Below, one piece after another: positions 6,431-13,315 of a stretch of DNA of 17,067 bases. This stretch comes from Minisyncoccota bacterium. Lineage in GTDB: Bacteria > Patescibacteriota > Minisyncoccia > Minisyncoccales > Minisyncoccaceae. Location of the stretch: positions 1 to 17,067 of the forward strand of contig JAQTRG010000003.1 in NCBI GenBank assembly GCA_028711945.1, in the 5' to 3' direction. A program made the position numbers and the translations under genes. The notes beneath the pieces were generated by a model. It had not been told where the DNA came from. It saw nothing but the letters and a program-made list of their open reading frames with translations, and ran no database searches. How positions within the stretch are numbered: position 1 is the stretch's first letter; each line of letters starts with the position of its first letter.

Positions 6431-6437
6431 AAAATAC

Positions 6438-6764
6438 ATGACTAAAAACATGAGTAAAAGGTTAAAGTTAATATATGGTTCTTTTTTGGGAGCTTTTGTC
6501 TCTTTTTTGGCGCACAATATGGTTTTTGGGATTGTAAAGATAGAAGAATGGTTCTTTTTTGGACTATTTTTTCTTTTAATGGCAGGATTTATCCTTTTAT
6601 TGCTTTATAGCGTGATGGAATTTATCATTGATCGTGAGCCAGCTGATTTATGGAAAGTTGGCTTTTTAGGATGGTTTGGTATTATGGGAATATTCCCTGG
6701 GTTTACTACTTTGTTTGCATTTTTTGGATTATTCGGACTTTTCGGGTTAAAAGATTATTTTTAA
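6438..6764 (+). CDS. Small Phe/Gly-rich membrane protein, unrecognised (108 aa)
   Basis: I do not recognise the family. After a basic N-terminus (MTKNMSKRLK) there are three likely membrane segments, about residues 12-33, 38-62 and 73-102. A short charged loop (IDREPADLWK) sits between the second and third. The last segment is unusually rich in Phe and Gly (FAFFGLFGLFGL) and ends at a short LKDYF tail. By the positive-inside rule the N-terminus would be cytoplasmic. There is no Shine-Dalgarno sequence; the ATG at 6438 is favoured because a -10-like box lies 7 nt upstream, but M5 at 6450 is possible. It lies alone between the tRNA terminator and the HIT gene. No function is assigned. Confidence 0.65.
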   Translation: MTKNMSKRLKLIYGSFLGAFVSFLAHNMVFGIVKIEEWFFFGLFFLLMAGFILLLLYSVMEFIIDREPADLWKVGFLGWFGIMGIFPGFTTLFAFFGLFGLFGLKDYF

Positions 6765-6788
6765 GAAATATTTTTTAATGAATAGAAT

Positions 6789-7205
6789 ATGGAGAATTGT
6801 ATTTTTTGTAAAATAATAAAAGGAGAGATTCCTTGTTATAAGATATATGAAGATGATTTAGTTCTGGCATTTTTAGATGTTAGCCCAATGTCCATTGGTC
6901 ACGTTTTAATTATTCCCAAAGAACATAGAGAAAACATTTTTGATGTAAAAGAAAAGCATTTAGAAAGAATGATTGATGTTGCAAAAAAGATTGCACAAAA
7001 AATGAAGGACAATATGGGAGCAGAAGGGATTAATTTATACCATGCTAGCGGAGCTTGTGCTGAGCAAACAGTATTTCATTTCCATTTACACATAGTTCCA
7101 AGAGAAAAAGATGATAATATCTGTTTTTCTGGTGTGGCTCCACAGAGAAAAGATATATCTAAAGAAGAGTTTGATGCAATTGTATCAAAATTGAAAATTG
7201 GATAA
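6789..7205 (+). CDS. HIT-family nucleotide hydrolase/transferase (HinT-like)
   Basis: The 138-aa protein is a complete HIT domain. The catalytic triad motif HFHLHIVPR sits at residues 97-105 (H97-x-H99-x-H101). The N-terminal C-x-x-C of CIFCKII (C4, C7) together with H46 and H97 would give the zinc site found in many bacterial HIT proteins. The typical DVSPMSIGHVLIIPKEH segment is present at 30-46. HinT-type enzymes hydrolyse adenosine phosphoramidates and other AMP-linked compounds in the cytosol. The usual NNG stretch before the His triad is changed to HASGACAEQ, still ending in the expected Q. The start is fixed by the conserved CxxC only three residues in. A TAGAAT abuts the ATG, but it is too close to be used as a -10 for this start, so the gene is probably transcribed from upstream. 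Confidence 0.92.
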   Translation: MENCIFCKIIKGEIPCYKIYEDDLVLAFLDVSPMSIGHVLIIPKEHRENIFDVKEKHLERMIDVAKKIAQKMKDNMGAEGINLYHASGACAEQTVFHFHLHIVPREKDDNICFSGVAPQRKDISKEEFDAIVSKLKIG

Positions 7206-7213
7206 AAACAGAG

Positions 7214-7219
7214 TATAAT
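7214..7219 (+). promoter_or_regulatory. -10 box TATAAT directly before the ftsZ start
   Basis: A consensus TATAAT ends at 7219, immediately before ATG 7220. Transcription would begin near 7226-7228, so a transcript made from it would lose the first ATG and start 1-3 nt before the next in-frame ATG (7229, Met4). This would make Met4 the working start of a leaderless message. Alternatively the box is chance and 7220 is used on a read-through transcript. Confidence 0.4.
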
Positions 7220-8485
7220 ATGTCCACAATGAAAAAAACTAAGAATAAAATAAAAAAGGTAAAAGAAAAGAAAAAAGAGGAAAAACCTGTTGTAGCCAAA
7301 CCAAAAGATAATGACAGCGAGGCTACAATGAGAAGGGTTAAGATTAAAGTTATTGGAGTTGGTGGTGGCGGAGGCAATATTATAGCTGAACTTCTAAGAA
7401 AGCTTAAAGATTTTTCTTACCAAAAAGTTGATTTTGTTGCTGTTAATACAGACAATCAAGCTTTGAAATCTCTTCCTAAGGCACTAAAAACATTTTCATT
7501 TGGCAATAAGCTGACAAGAGGACTTGGTACAGGAAGAGATGTTGAAATAGGAGAAAAGGCTGCCAAAGAAGATATTGAAAAGATAAAACATCTTTTGAGT
7601 GATGATAAGGATTTGTATATTATCGTATCTTCTCTTGGAGGTGGGACAGGAACTGGAGCTACTCCAATTATAGCTAAAATAGCTGAAGAAATGGGATTAA
7701 ATACATTGGGCATTTTTACAACACCCTTTGCATTTGAAGGAAGAAAGAAGATGGAATTGTCTGTAAAAGCCCTTGAAAAGATTAAAGAAAGCTTAAATGC
7801 TTTTCTAGTTTTGCCCAATGAAAAGATATTTAATTTAACTAAGGAAGAAGTTTCTTTTGCTGATTCATTGAACTTGTTGAATGACAAGCTAGCAGAATCA
7901 TTAGAAGGATTGTTAAGAACAATTTATTCGCCAGGATTGATTAATATAGATTGGGCTGATATTAGAACAATACTTGAAGGAAGAAAAAAGGTTGCGTATT
8001 TAAATTTTGTTAAAGCTAAATCAAGCCAGAACGCAGAAGAGATTGCTAAGTTACTTTTGAAGAATCCTATCCTTGATTACAAACTAGACAATGCAGATAA
8101 TGTTATGTTTAATGTTGAATCTGGCAAAGAACTATCATTACAATTATTATCTCAGGTAAGCGAGAAGATTAGCGAGTTTGCTCCTAACGCTAAGATTATT
8201 TTTGGTTTAAGTCAAAATCCAAAAATGAAGAACGAGTTAAAAATTACTATTCTTGCTACTGGAAGTGAGGCAGAGAAGAAAAAGAAAGAACCTAAAAAGG
8301 TAAAAGAAAAGAAAAAAGAGAAAACCAAAAAGAAAGTTATTAAAAAAGAAGAAGAAAAGGACGTGGAGATAAGAAGAAGCGCTCTTGATATCAAGGAGGC
8401 AGAAAAGAAAGAAATGGAGAAAGAAGACGAAGACGAGAAAATATTTGAAATACCAGCATTTTTAAGAACACCAAAAAAGAAATAA
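7220..8485 (+). CDS. ftsZ: Cell-division tubulin homologue FtsZ, divergent, with Lys-rich extensions
   Basis: FtsZ polymerises with GTP into the division ring. Visible marks: IKVIGVGGGGGN (about 42-53), AVNTDNQAL (74-82), LTRGLGTGRDVEIG (98-111), the tubulin signature GGGTGTG (140-146), FEGRKKM (172-178), and the T7 loop NIDWADIR (242-249; catalytic D244 and D247). The C-terminal partner-binding peptide is FEIPAFLRTP (409-418), close to E. coli DIPAFLRKQ. Oddities: a Lys-rich N-terminal extension of about 38 residues and a Lys/Glu-rich linker (352-406) that contains the same KKVKEKKKE motif as the N-terminus. The region after the T7 loop lacks the usual SNAGxAxMGIG block and reads EGRKKVAYLNFVKA instead. 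Length is 421. The start is 7220 or Met4 at 7229. galU follows after 1 nt. Confidence 0.92.
   Translation: MSTMKKTKNKIKKVKEKKKEEKPVVAKPKDNDSEATMRRVKIKVIGVGGGGGNIIAELLRKLKDFSYQKVDFVAVNTDNQALKSLPKALKTFSFGNKLTRGLGTGRDVEIGEKAAKEDIEKIKHLLSDDKDLYIIVSSLGGGTGTGATPIIAKIAEEMGLNTLGIFTTPFAFEGRKKMELSVKALEKIKESLNAFLVLPNEKIFNLTKEEVSFADSLNLLNDKLAESLEGLLRTIYSPGLINIDWADIRTILEGRKKVAYLNFVKAKSSQNAEEIAKLLLKNPILDYKLDNADNVMFNVESGKELSLQLLSQVSEKISEFAPNAKIIFGLSQNPKMKNELKITILATGSEAEKKKKEPKKVKEKKKEKTKKKVIKKEEEKDVEIRRSALDIKEAEKKEMEKEDEDEKIFEIPAFLRTPKKK
7253..7279 (+). repeat. 27-bp exact direct repeat, copy 1 (5' end of ftsZ)
   Basis: The 27 bases from 7253 are identical to 8294-8320. Both copies are in the same reading frame and encode KKVKEKKKE (residues 12-20 and 359-367). 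The purine-only composition raises the chance of coincidence, but the central GGT and the phase match are exact. Confidence 0.8.
8294..8320 (+). repeat. 27-bp exact direct repeat, copy 2 (ftsZ linker)
   Basis: This is the second copy of the repeat at 7253-7279, 1041 bp downstream (a multiple of 3), encoding residues 359-367 in the C-terminal linker of FtsZ. Confidence 0.8.
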
Positions 8486-8486
8486 T

Positions 8487-9374
8487 ATGAGCAAAAAAAC
8501 AGTTAAAAAAGCAATATTTCCTATTGCAGGAATGGGAACAAGATTTCTTCCTTTATCAAAAGTAATATCTAAAGAGTTGATACCTTTAGTTGATAAGCCG
8601 TTGGTTCATTATAATGTTGAAGAAGCATTAGAGTCTGGGATAAAAGAAATACAGTTTGTTGTAAGAAAGAATCAAAAAGATGTATATGATTATTTTAAGT
8701 CTAATCCTGAATTAGAAAAGCTTTTGCAAGAGAAGAACAAAAAAAATGATTTAGAAATGCTTAAAGAACTAAGCAATGTTTGTAAAGATATTAAGTTTTC
8801 TTCTGTTATTCAGAGAAAAGCTACTGGCAATGTTGATGCAATTTGCCAAGCAAGAGAGTTTATAGGAAAAGATCCAGTTGGTGTTTTTTTCTGTGATGAT
8901 ATTATCTATTCTAAGGATGTTCCTGGATTCCAACAACTCAAAGAAGTATATGAAACATGCCAGAGGCCTGTTATAGCTTTAAAGAGAATGCCCAAGAACA
9001 AGCTTTCTAGCTATGGAGTAGTTGAAGTTGAAAAAATAGCTAATAGTGTTTTTAAAATAAAGAGAGTTGTTGAAAAGCCTAAAGAAGGAGAGGCTCCATC
9101 AGATTTAGTTATCGTTGGAAGATATATTTTAACTCCAGATGTATTTGAAAAGATTGATAAGAATAAATCAATGAGGCAAAATGATTATTCTATTAGCCAA
9201 GTTTTAGGAGAAATGGCTGAAGAGGGTAAGGTAATCTATGGTTATGAAATAAAAGGAGAATGGCTTGAGTGTGGAGATAAAATGACATGGTTTAGGTCAT
9301 TTTTAACACTGGCATTGGATCATCCTGATTTTGGTCCTAAAATTAGAGACTTCTTAAAAGAAATGAAGATATAA
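8487..9374 (+). CDS. galU: UTP-glucose-1-phosphate uridylyltransferase
   Basis: The enzyme makes UDP-glucose from UTP and glucose-1-phosphate for glycan and envelope precursors. The 295-aa length is normal for bacterial GalU. The nucleotide-binding start KKAIFPIAGMGTRFLPLSK (7-25), the K-E-L-I-P-L-VDKPLVHYNVEEA block, the FFCDDII metal-binding loop, SSYGVVEV, VVEKPKEGEAPSDLVIVGRYIL and the GEWLECGDKMTW region match GalU rather than a glucose-1-phosphate thymidylyltransferase. The gene begins 1 nt after the ftsZ stop and overlaps trxB by one base (TAATG at 9372-9376), so ftsZ-galU-trxB is one transcription unit. No Shine-Dalgarno sequence precedes the ATG. Confidence 0.93.
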   Translation: MSKKTVKKAIFPIAGMGTRFLPLSKVISKELIPLVDKPLVHYNVEEALESGIKEIQFVVRKNQKDVYDYFKSNPELEKLLQEKNKKNDLEMLKELSNVCKDIKFSSVIQRKATGNVDAICQAREFIGKDPVGVFFCDDIIYSKDVPGFQQLKEVYETCQRPVIALKRMPKNKLSSYGVVEVEKIANSVFKIKRVVEKPKEGEAPSDLVIVGRYILTPDVFEKIDKNKSMRQNDYSISQVLGEMAEEGKVIYGYEIKGEWLECGDKMTWFRSFLTLALDHPDFGPKIRDFLKEMKI

Positions 9375-10285
9375 TGGAATACGATTTAATTATAATCGGT
9401 GGAGGTCCAGCAGGAATGACTGCTGGAATATATTCAGCTAGACAGAAAATGAAAACCTTGGTAATTGCCAAGGCTTTTGGTGGGCAGATGGCTAATAAGT
9501 CTGTTGATATTGAAAATTATCCTGGATTTGAAAAAATATCAGGCTTTGAATTAATCCAAAAACTTGAAGAGCAAATGAGAAATAAAGGAGTCGAAGTTTT
9601 TAATGATGAAGTAGTTTCATTGAAGAAAGAGAATGATGTATTTTCTGTTTCAACAAAAAGTGGCAAATTGTTTCAATCAAAAACAGTTATCTTTGCTACA
9701 GGAGCAGAGCCAAGAAAACTTTCAGTTCCTGGCGAAAAAGAATATGTTGGAAGAGGAGTGAGTTATTGCACCACTTGTGACGGTCCTTTATTTAATAATA
9801 AAGTAGTAGCAATTATTGGAGGGGGAGATGCAGGATTCGAAGCAGCTATTTTTCTTAATAATTATGCCAAGAAAATATATATTCTTGAATATGGAGAGTT
9901 AATTAGAGCTGGAAAAGATAATCAAGACAAAGCATTGAGTTCGGGAAAGGTAAAAATAATTACTTCAGCAGAATTGAAAGAAATAAAAGGAGAAGTATTT
10001 GTTAAGAGTATTATATACAAAGATAAAAAGATTAATGAAGAAAAATCTTTAGAAGTTGATGGAGTTTTTGTGGCTGCAGGATATGAGCCAGCTACACATC
10101 TCTTGGAAGGATTAGTTGATTTAAATGACAAGAAAGAAGCTATTGTTAATTTTGAAACCTTAGAGACTAAAACATCTGGATTATTTGTTCCAGGAGATGC
10201 TAATTTTGGAAAGGTAAAACAAATTGTAGTTGCTTGCGGAGAAGGAGCTACAGCAGTTATCCATGCATACAAATATCTTAATTAG
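9374..10285 (+). CDS. trxB: Thioredoxin reductase-like flavoprotein
   Basis: The 303-aa protein has the low-molecular-weight thioredoxin reductase layout. An FAD-binding GGGPAGMTAGIYSAR (9-23) comes first. A NADPH-binding insert GGGDAGFEAA (149-158) follows the redox site C132-T-T-C135 in SYCTTCDGPLF. The second FAD block is LFVPGDANFGKVKQIVVACGEGATAV near the C-terminus. It passes electrons from NADPH to a thioredoxin or glutaredoxin partner. The active site is CTTC, where CATC or CAVC is more usual. The helix HRRxxxR typical of NADPH preference is not present; the equivalent stretch reads EYGELIRAGKD, so cofactor choice may differ. It starts on the galU stop. A glutaredoxin gene lies downstream of eno and is a candidate partner. 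No thioredoxin gene is in the window. Confidence 0.9.
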   Translation: MEYDLIIIGGGPAGMTAGIYSARQKMKTLVIAKAFGGQMANKSVDIENYPGFEKISGFELIQKLEEQMRNKGVEVFNDEVVSLKKENDVFSVSTKSGKLFQSKTVIFATGAEPRKLSVPGEKEYVGRGVSYCTTCDGPLFNNKVVAIIGGGDAGFEAAIFLNNYAKKIYILEYGELIRAGKDNQDKALSSGKVKIITSAELKEIKGEVFVKSIIYKDKKINEEKSLEVDGVFVAAGYEPATHLLEGLVDLNDKKEAIVNFETLETKTSGLFVPGDANFGKVKQIVVACGEGATAVIHAYKYLN

Positions 10286-10323
10286 TGTGGTAAGATTAAG
10301 ATACATAATAATTTAGTAAAAAA

Positions 10324-11592
10324 ATGAGTGAAATTAAATCAATAAAAGCAAGAGAAATACTTGACTCAAGAGGAAACCCTACCCTTGAAGTTGAGTGTAT
10401 TACTAATCTTGGTTCTTTTTACGCTTCAGTCCCGTCAGGTGCATCAACAGGAGCTAAAGAGGCTTTTGAGTTAAGAGATGAAGGGAAAAGATATGGAGGA
10501 AAAGGAGTTTTGAAAGCAATTAATAATGTTAATGAAATAATAGGACCTAAGCTTGTTGGAATGGATTCGCGAGAACAGTTAGAAATTGATCAGAAGATGA
10601 TTACTATTGATTGTACTGATAGTAAGTTTAATCTAGGAGCCAATGCAGTTGTTGGAGTTTCTATGGCTGTAGCAAGAGCTGGAGCAGCAGCAAAAGAAAT
10701 TCAGCTTTATGAACACATAGCTCAATTGTTTGGAAATAAAGAAATTAAAATCCCTCAACCATGTTTCAATGTTATTAATGGAGGCGCTCATGCTGGAAAT
10801 GATTTAGATTTTCAAGAATTTATGATTGTTCCAGAAGGATTGAATTTTTTTGAATCATTAAGAATGGGATCAGAAACATATTTTCAACTTAAAAAAATAT
10901 TAAAAAGCAGCTATGGGCACAGCTCTATTAATGTTGGAGATGAAGGTGGTTTTGCTCCAGAAATAGATTTACCTGAAATTGCTTTAAGCTTAATTGTTAA
11001 GGCGATAGAGGGGGCTGATTATTCGAAAAAGATTAATATTATTTTAGATGTTGCTGCAACTCAATTTTTTAGGAAGGAGGTTGGAATAAATGAAGGATAC
11101 TATGGATTACAAACAGGAGTATATGATAGAGCAAATTTATTAAATTATTATTCGGATACCATTAATGAATATCCAATTATTGGGATAGAAGACCCTTTCT
11201 CTGAAGATGATTTTAAGGGATTTGAAAGAATGAATAGTAGAATTGGTAGCAAGATAATGCGTATAGGAGATGATTTGACTACTAGCAATCCTAATAACAT
11301 CAAAAAGGCTCATGAGAGCAATGCTTGTAATGCGGTTATCCTTAAAATCAATCAAGTTGGAACATTAACAGAACTTTTAGAGTCAGCAAGATTAGCTAAA
11401 GAATATGGCTGGAAGATAATAGTTTCTCATCGTTCTGGAGAAACTTGCGATAGCTTTATTGCTGACTTGTCTGTGGGTATTTCTGCTGATTATATTAAAT
11501 CAGGAGCACCAGCTAGAGGCGAAAGATTGGCAAAATATAATAGGTTGTGTAAAATAGAAGAAGAAATAAATAAGAAAAAAGACCATGAATAA
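10324..11592 (+). CDS. eno: Enolase (phosphopyruvate hydratase)
   Basis: Enolase converts 2-phosphoglycerate to phosphoenolpyruvate. The 422-aa length is normal. Family blocks are present throughout: ILDSRGNPTLEVE, SVPSGASTGAKEAFELRD, NGGAHAGNDLDFQEFMIVP, NVGDEGGFAPEI, metal-ligand region IEDPFSEDDF, GDDLTTSNP, the catalytic lysine segment ILKINQVGTLTE, and SHRSGETCDSFIADLSVG. Compared with common bacterial enolases, LDVAASEFY reads LDVAATQFF and GDDLFVTNP reads GDDLTTSNP, both mild changes. The gene follows trxB after a 38-bp AT-rich gap with CATAAT (10304-10309) as a weak -10 candidate, and no Shine-Dalgarno sequence. Its 3' end overlaps the glutaredoxin start by 8 bp. Confidence 0.96.
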   Translation: MSEIKSIKAREILDSRGNPTLEVECITNLGSFYASVPSGASTGAKEAFELRDEGKRYGGKGVLKAINNVNEIIGPKLVGMDSREQLEIDQKMITIDCTDSKFNLGANAVVGVSMAVARAGAAAKEIQLYEHIAQLFGNKEIKIPQPCFNVINGGAHAGNDLDFQEFMIVPEGLNFFESLRMGSETYFQLKKILKSSYGHSSINVGDEGGFAPEIDLPEIALSLIVKAIEGADYSKKINIILDVAATQFFRKEVGINEGYYGLQTGVYDRANLLNYYSDTINEYPIIGIEDPFSEDDFKGFERMNSRIGSKIMRIGDDLTTSNPNNIKKAHESNACNAVILKINQVGTLTELLESARLAKEYGWKIIVSHRSGETCDSFIADLSVGISADYIKSGAPARGERLAKYNRLCKIEEEINKKKDHE

Positions 11593-11824
11593 AGTAAGAT
11601 TATTTTCAACACCAATTTGTCCTTATTGCATGACCTTGAAAAGGTTTTTAGAGGAAAATGGATTTGAAGTCGAGCCAATAGATGTTTCTTCTAATGAAGA
11701 AGCCCAAAAAGAAATGGTTGAAAAGACACAACAAACAACAGTTCCAGTTTTAGAAATTAATGGAAATTGGGTTGTTGGTTTTGATAGAAAGAAGATTTGT
11801 GAATTATTAAATATATCTGATTAA
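11585..11824 (+). CDS. Glutaredoxin-family thiol-disulfide protein (CPYC)
   Basis: The 79-aa protein is a complete glutaredoxin-like thioredoxin fold. It has a beta strand VRLFSTPICPYCMTLKRFL with the CPYC active site at residues 12-15, the cis-proline segment TTVPVLEI near 51-58, and the WVVGFDRKKI block at 62-71 in place of the usual GGxDDL. The size and sequence are those of the NrdH/YruB-type subgroup of small bacterial glutaredoxins, which often take electrons from thioredoxin reductase and not from glutathione. The ATG lies inside the end of eno (8-bp overlap), so it is cotranslated with enolase. gap starts 6 nt after its stop. The trxB product 1.3 kb upstream is the obvious candidate reductant. 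Confidence 0.9.
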   Translation: MNKVRLFSTPICPYCMTLKRFLEENGFEVEPIDVSSNEEAQKEMVEKTQQTTVPVLEINGNWVVGFDRKKICELLNISD

Positions 11825-11830
11825 AAATAT

Positions 11831-12829
11831 ATGTCAGTAAAAATTGCAATCAATGGTTTTGGAAGGATAGGTAGGTGTTCTTTAAAAAAGATTTTTGAAG
11901 ATAATATGGATATTGATGTAGTTGCTATCAATGACTTGTCTGATTCAAAAACAATGGCTCATCTTTTTAAGTATGATTCTGCTTATAGAATTTTCAATGG
12001 CACAGTGGAAGCAAAGGAGAATGAAATTATTATTAATGGGAAAAAGATTAAAGTTTTTTGTGAAAAAGATCCAGAAAAACTTCCTTGGAAAGACTTAAAG
12101 GTAGATGTTGTTTTAGAATGCACAGGAGTTTTTAGAGATAGAGAAGGAAACCAAAAACACATAAAAGCAGGAGCAAAAAAGGTTATCATCTCTGCTCCAG
12201 CTAAAGACGATGATATTCCGTCATATGTTTTGGGAGTTAATGCAGATGAGTATAAGGGAGAGGAGATAATTGATATGGGTTCATGCACTACTAATTGTCT
12301 TGCCCCAGTTATTAAAATTCTTGAAGAAGAATTTGGTATTGTTAAAGGGTTTATGACAACAATACATTCATATACTAACGATCAAAGTGTATTAGATGTT
12401 GCGCACAAGGATTTGAGAAGAGCAAGAACAGCAGGAGAAAATATCATCCCAACAACAACTGGAGCAGCTAAAGCCATTGGCAAGGTTGTTCCTAGTGTTA
12501 AAGGAAAAATGGATGGTATCTCTGTCAGAGTTCCAACCCCAGTTGTATCTTTAATTGATTTAGTTTGTGAATTAAAAAAGAATGTTACTGTTGAAGAGAT
12601 TAATCAAGTATTTGAAAATCGTTCAGACAAAAAAGATTTGAAAGGAATAATTAGAGTTGAAAAGGCACCATTAGTCTCAAGTGATTTTATAAAAGATTCA
12701 TATTCCTCTATTTTTGATTTAGAATATACAAAAGCAAAAGACAATATGGTAAAAGTGTTGGCTTGGTATGATAATGAATGGGCATATTCTTGTAGACTAG
12801 TCGAGCTAGCAGAAAAAATTGGAAAATAG
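11831..12829 (+). CDS. gap: Glyceraldehyde-3-phosphate dehydrogenase
   Basis: The 332-aa enzyme oxidises glyceraldehyde-3-phosphate to 1,3-bisphosphoglycerate. The NAD-binding start KIAINGFGRIGR (4-15) is followed by AINDLSD with the acidic residue D35 that favours NAD. The catalytic motif SCTTNCLAP (151-159) has nucleophile C152, H179 is in TTIHSYTNDQ, and the C-terminal WYDNEWAYSCRLVEL is standard. The SVRVPTPVVSL block and the arginine-rich RRARTAGENIIPTTTGAA segment are also typical. It closes the eno-grx-gap unit and is followed by a 35-bp AT-rich stretch before the next promoter; no clear terminator is seen there. Neither phosphoglycerate kinase nor triosephosphate isomerase is in the window. 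Confidence 0.96.
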   Translation: MSVKIAINGFGRIGRCSLKKIFEDNMDIDVVAINDLSDSKTMAHLFKYDSAYRIFNGTVEAKENEIIINGKKIKVFCEKDPEKLPWKDLKVDVVLECTGVFRDREGNQKHIKAGAKKVIISAPAKDDDIPSYVLGVNADEYKGEEIIDMGSCTTNCLAPVIKILEEEFGIVKGFMTTIHSYTNDQSVLDVAHKDLRRARTAGENIIPTTTGAAKAIGKVVPSVKGKMDGISVRVPTPVVSLIDLVCELKKNVTVEEINQVFENRSDKKDLKGIIRVEKAPLVSSDFIKDSYSSIFDLEYTKAKDNMVKVLAWYDNEWAYSCRLVELAEKIGK

Positions 12830-12864
12830 AAATTTTTAGAATAATTTTTTTGTTTATAATTTAA

Positions 12865-12893
12865 TTGACAAGGCTTATTTATTACTGTATTGT
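12865..12893 (+). promoter_or_regulatory. Sigma70-like promoter for the RRM gene
   Basis: Consensus TTGACA (12865-12870), a 17-bp spacer and TATTGT (12888-12893). The expected start is about 12900, giving a leader of about 80 nt, by far the longest in the window. Confidence 0.65.
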
Positions 12894-12900
12894 ATTATTA

Positions 12901-12980
12901 ACCACATTTCGGTGGGGTCGTACTCTTGTCTAATTGTTAGTTGAGAGTAGGTCGTTAATTAATCAAATTTCACAAATAAA
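12901..12980 (+). promoter_or_regulatory. Structured 5' leader of the RRM gene
   Basis: The 80-nt leader can fold. TACTCT (12921-12926) pairs with AGAGTA (12944-12949), and inside it CTAA (12930-12933) pairs with TTAG (12937-12940) around a TTG loop. The 3x3 internal loop between them (TGT/TTG) allows two wobble pairs. A short 5' hairpin pairs CCAC (12902-12905) with GTGG (12912-12915). The sequence GGTCGT occurs on both sides of the main hairpin (12916-12921 and 12950-12955). The last 25 nt before the ATG are unstructured and A/T-rich, with no Shine-Dalgarno sequence. It may control stability or translation, perhaps by feedback from the RRM protein; that role is inference. Confidence 0.5.
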
Positions 12981-13250
12981 ATGGAGAAGAAGTTATACGT
13001 AGGAAATCTTCCTTACTCAACTGATGACGCTGCTCTTAAGGATTTGTTTTCAAAGGCTGGAAACGTTGCATCAGCAACTATCATTGTAGACAAATTTTCA
13101 AAGAGATCAAAAGGATTCGGTTTTGTTGAAATGGCTACTGAAGAAGATGCTGCAAAAGCAAAGGACATGTTCAGTGGTACAGAAATTGAAGGAAGAAAAT
13201 TAATCGTGGACGAAGCTAGGCCAATGAAAGAAAACAACGGCAGAGAATAA
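12981..13250 (+). CDS. Small RRM-domain RNA-binding protein (89 aa)
   Basis: A single RNA-recognition motif fills the protein. RNP2 is LYVGNL (residues 5-10) and RNP1 is KGFGFVEM (44-51), with the beta-alpha-beta order between and after them. The closing strand is GRKLIVDEARP and a short basic-acidic tail follows (MKENNGRE). Such single-RRM proteins occur in cyanobacteria (Rbp family), where several are cold-induced, and are common in Patescibacteria. It should bind single-stranded RNA in the cytosol. It has its own strong promoter, a long folded leader and the best terminator in the window. It also uses more C-ending codons than its neighbours, all of which suggest high, independent expression. 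No Shine-Dalgarno sequence precedes the ATG. Confidence 0.93.
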   Translation: MEKKLYVGNLPYSTDDAALKDLFSKAGNVASATIIVDKFSKRSKGFGFVEMATEEDAAKAKDMFSGTEIEGRKLIVDEARPMKENNGRE

Positions 13251-13262
13251 GTTCATAGCACT

Positions 13263-13290
13263 GCCCCCCGCAAGGGGGCTTTTATTTTTT
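13263..13290 (+). terminator. Strong Rho-independent terminator after the RRM gene
   Basis: GCCCCC (13263-13268) pairs with GGGGGC (13274-13279) around CGCAA, followed by TTTTATTTTTTT. It is the most GC-rich stem in the window. Confidence 0.92.
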
Positions 13291-13302
13291 TCTTTTAATT
13301 GG

Positions 13303-13308
13303 TAGAAT
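13303..13308 (+). promoter_or_regulatory. -10 box 7 nt before the tRNA-binding protein start
   Basis: TAGAAT is followed by seven bases and ATG 13316. An earlier in-frame ATG at 13307 overlaps this box itself, so a transcript from here would begin at or next to 13316. The region upstream is the T-run of the terminator, so a new promoter is needed here. Confidence 0.5.
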
Positions 13309-13315
13309 GTATTTA

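Noticed and set aside
6783..6791. TAGAAT directly abutting the HIT start codon as a leaderless promoter
   Set aside because: A start site about 7 nt beyond the box would fall after the ATG, and the next Met is at residue 34, past the conserved CxxC. The box is therefore probably chance for this gene.
7456..7887. A 143-codon minus-strand frame across ftsZ
   Set aside because: It lies opposite well-conserved FtsZ motifs and has no independent support.
11071..11143. A strong internal SD-like GGAAGGAGG in eno followed by an ATG and a 17-codon frame
   Set aside because: The bases encode conserved enolase residues (FRKEVGINEGYY), and the small frame has no other support.
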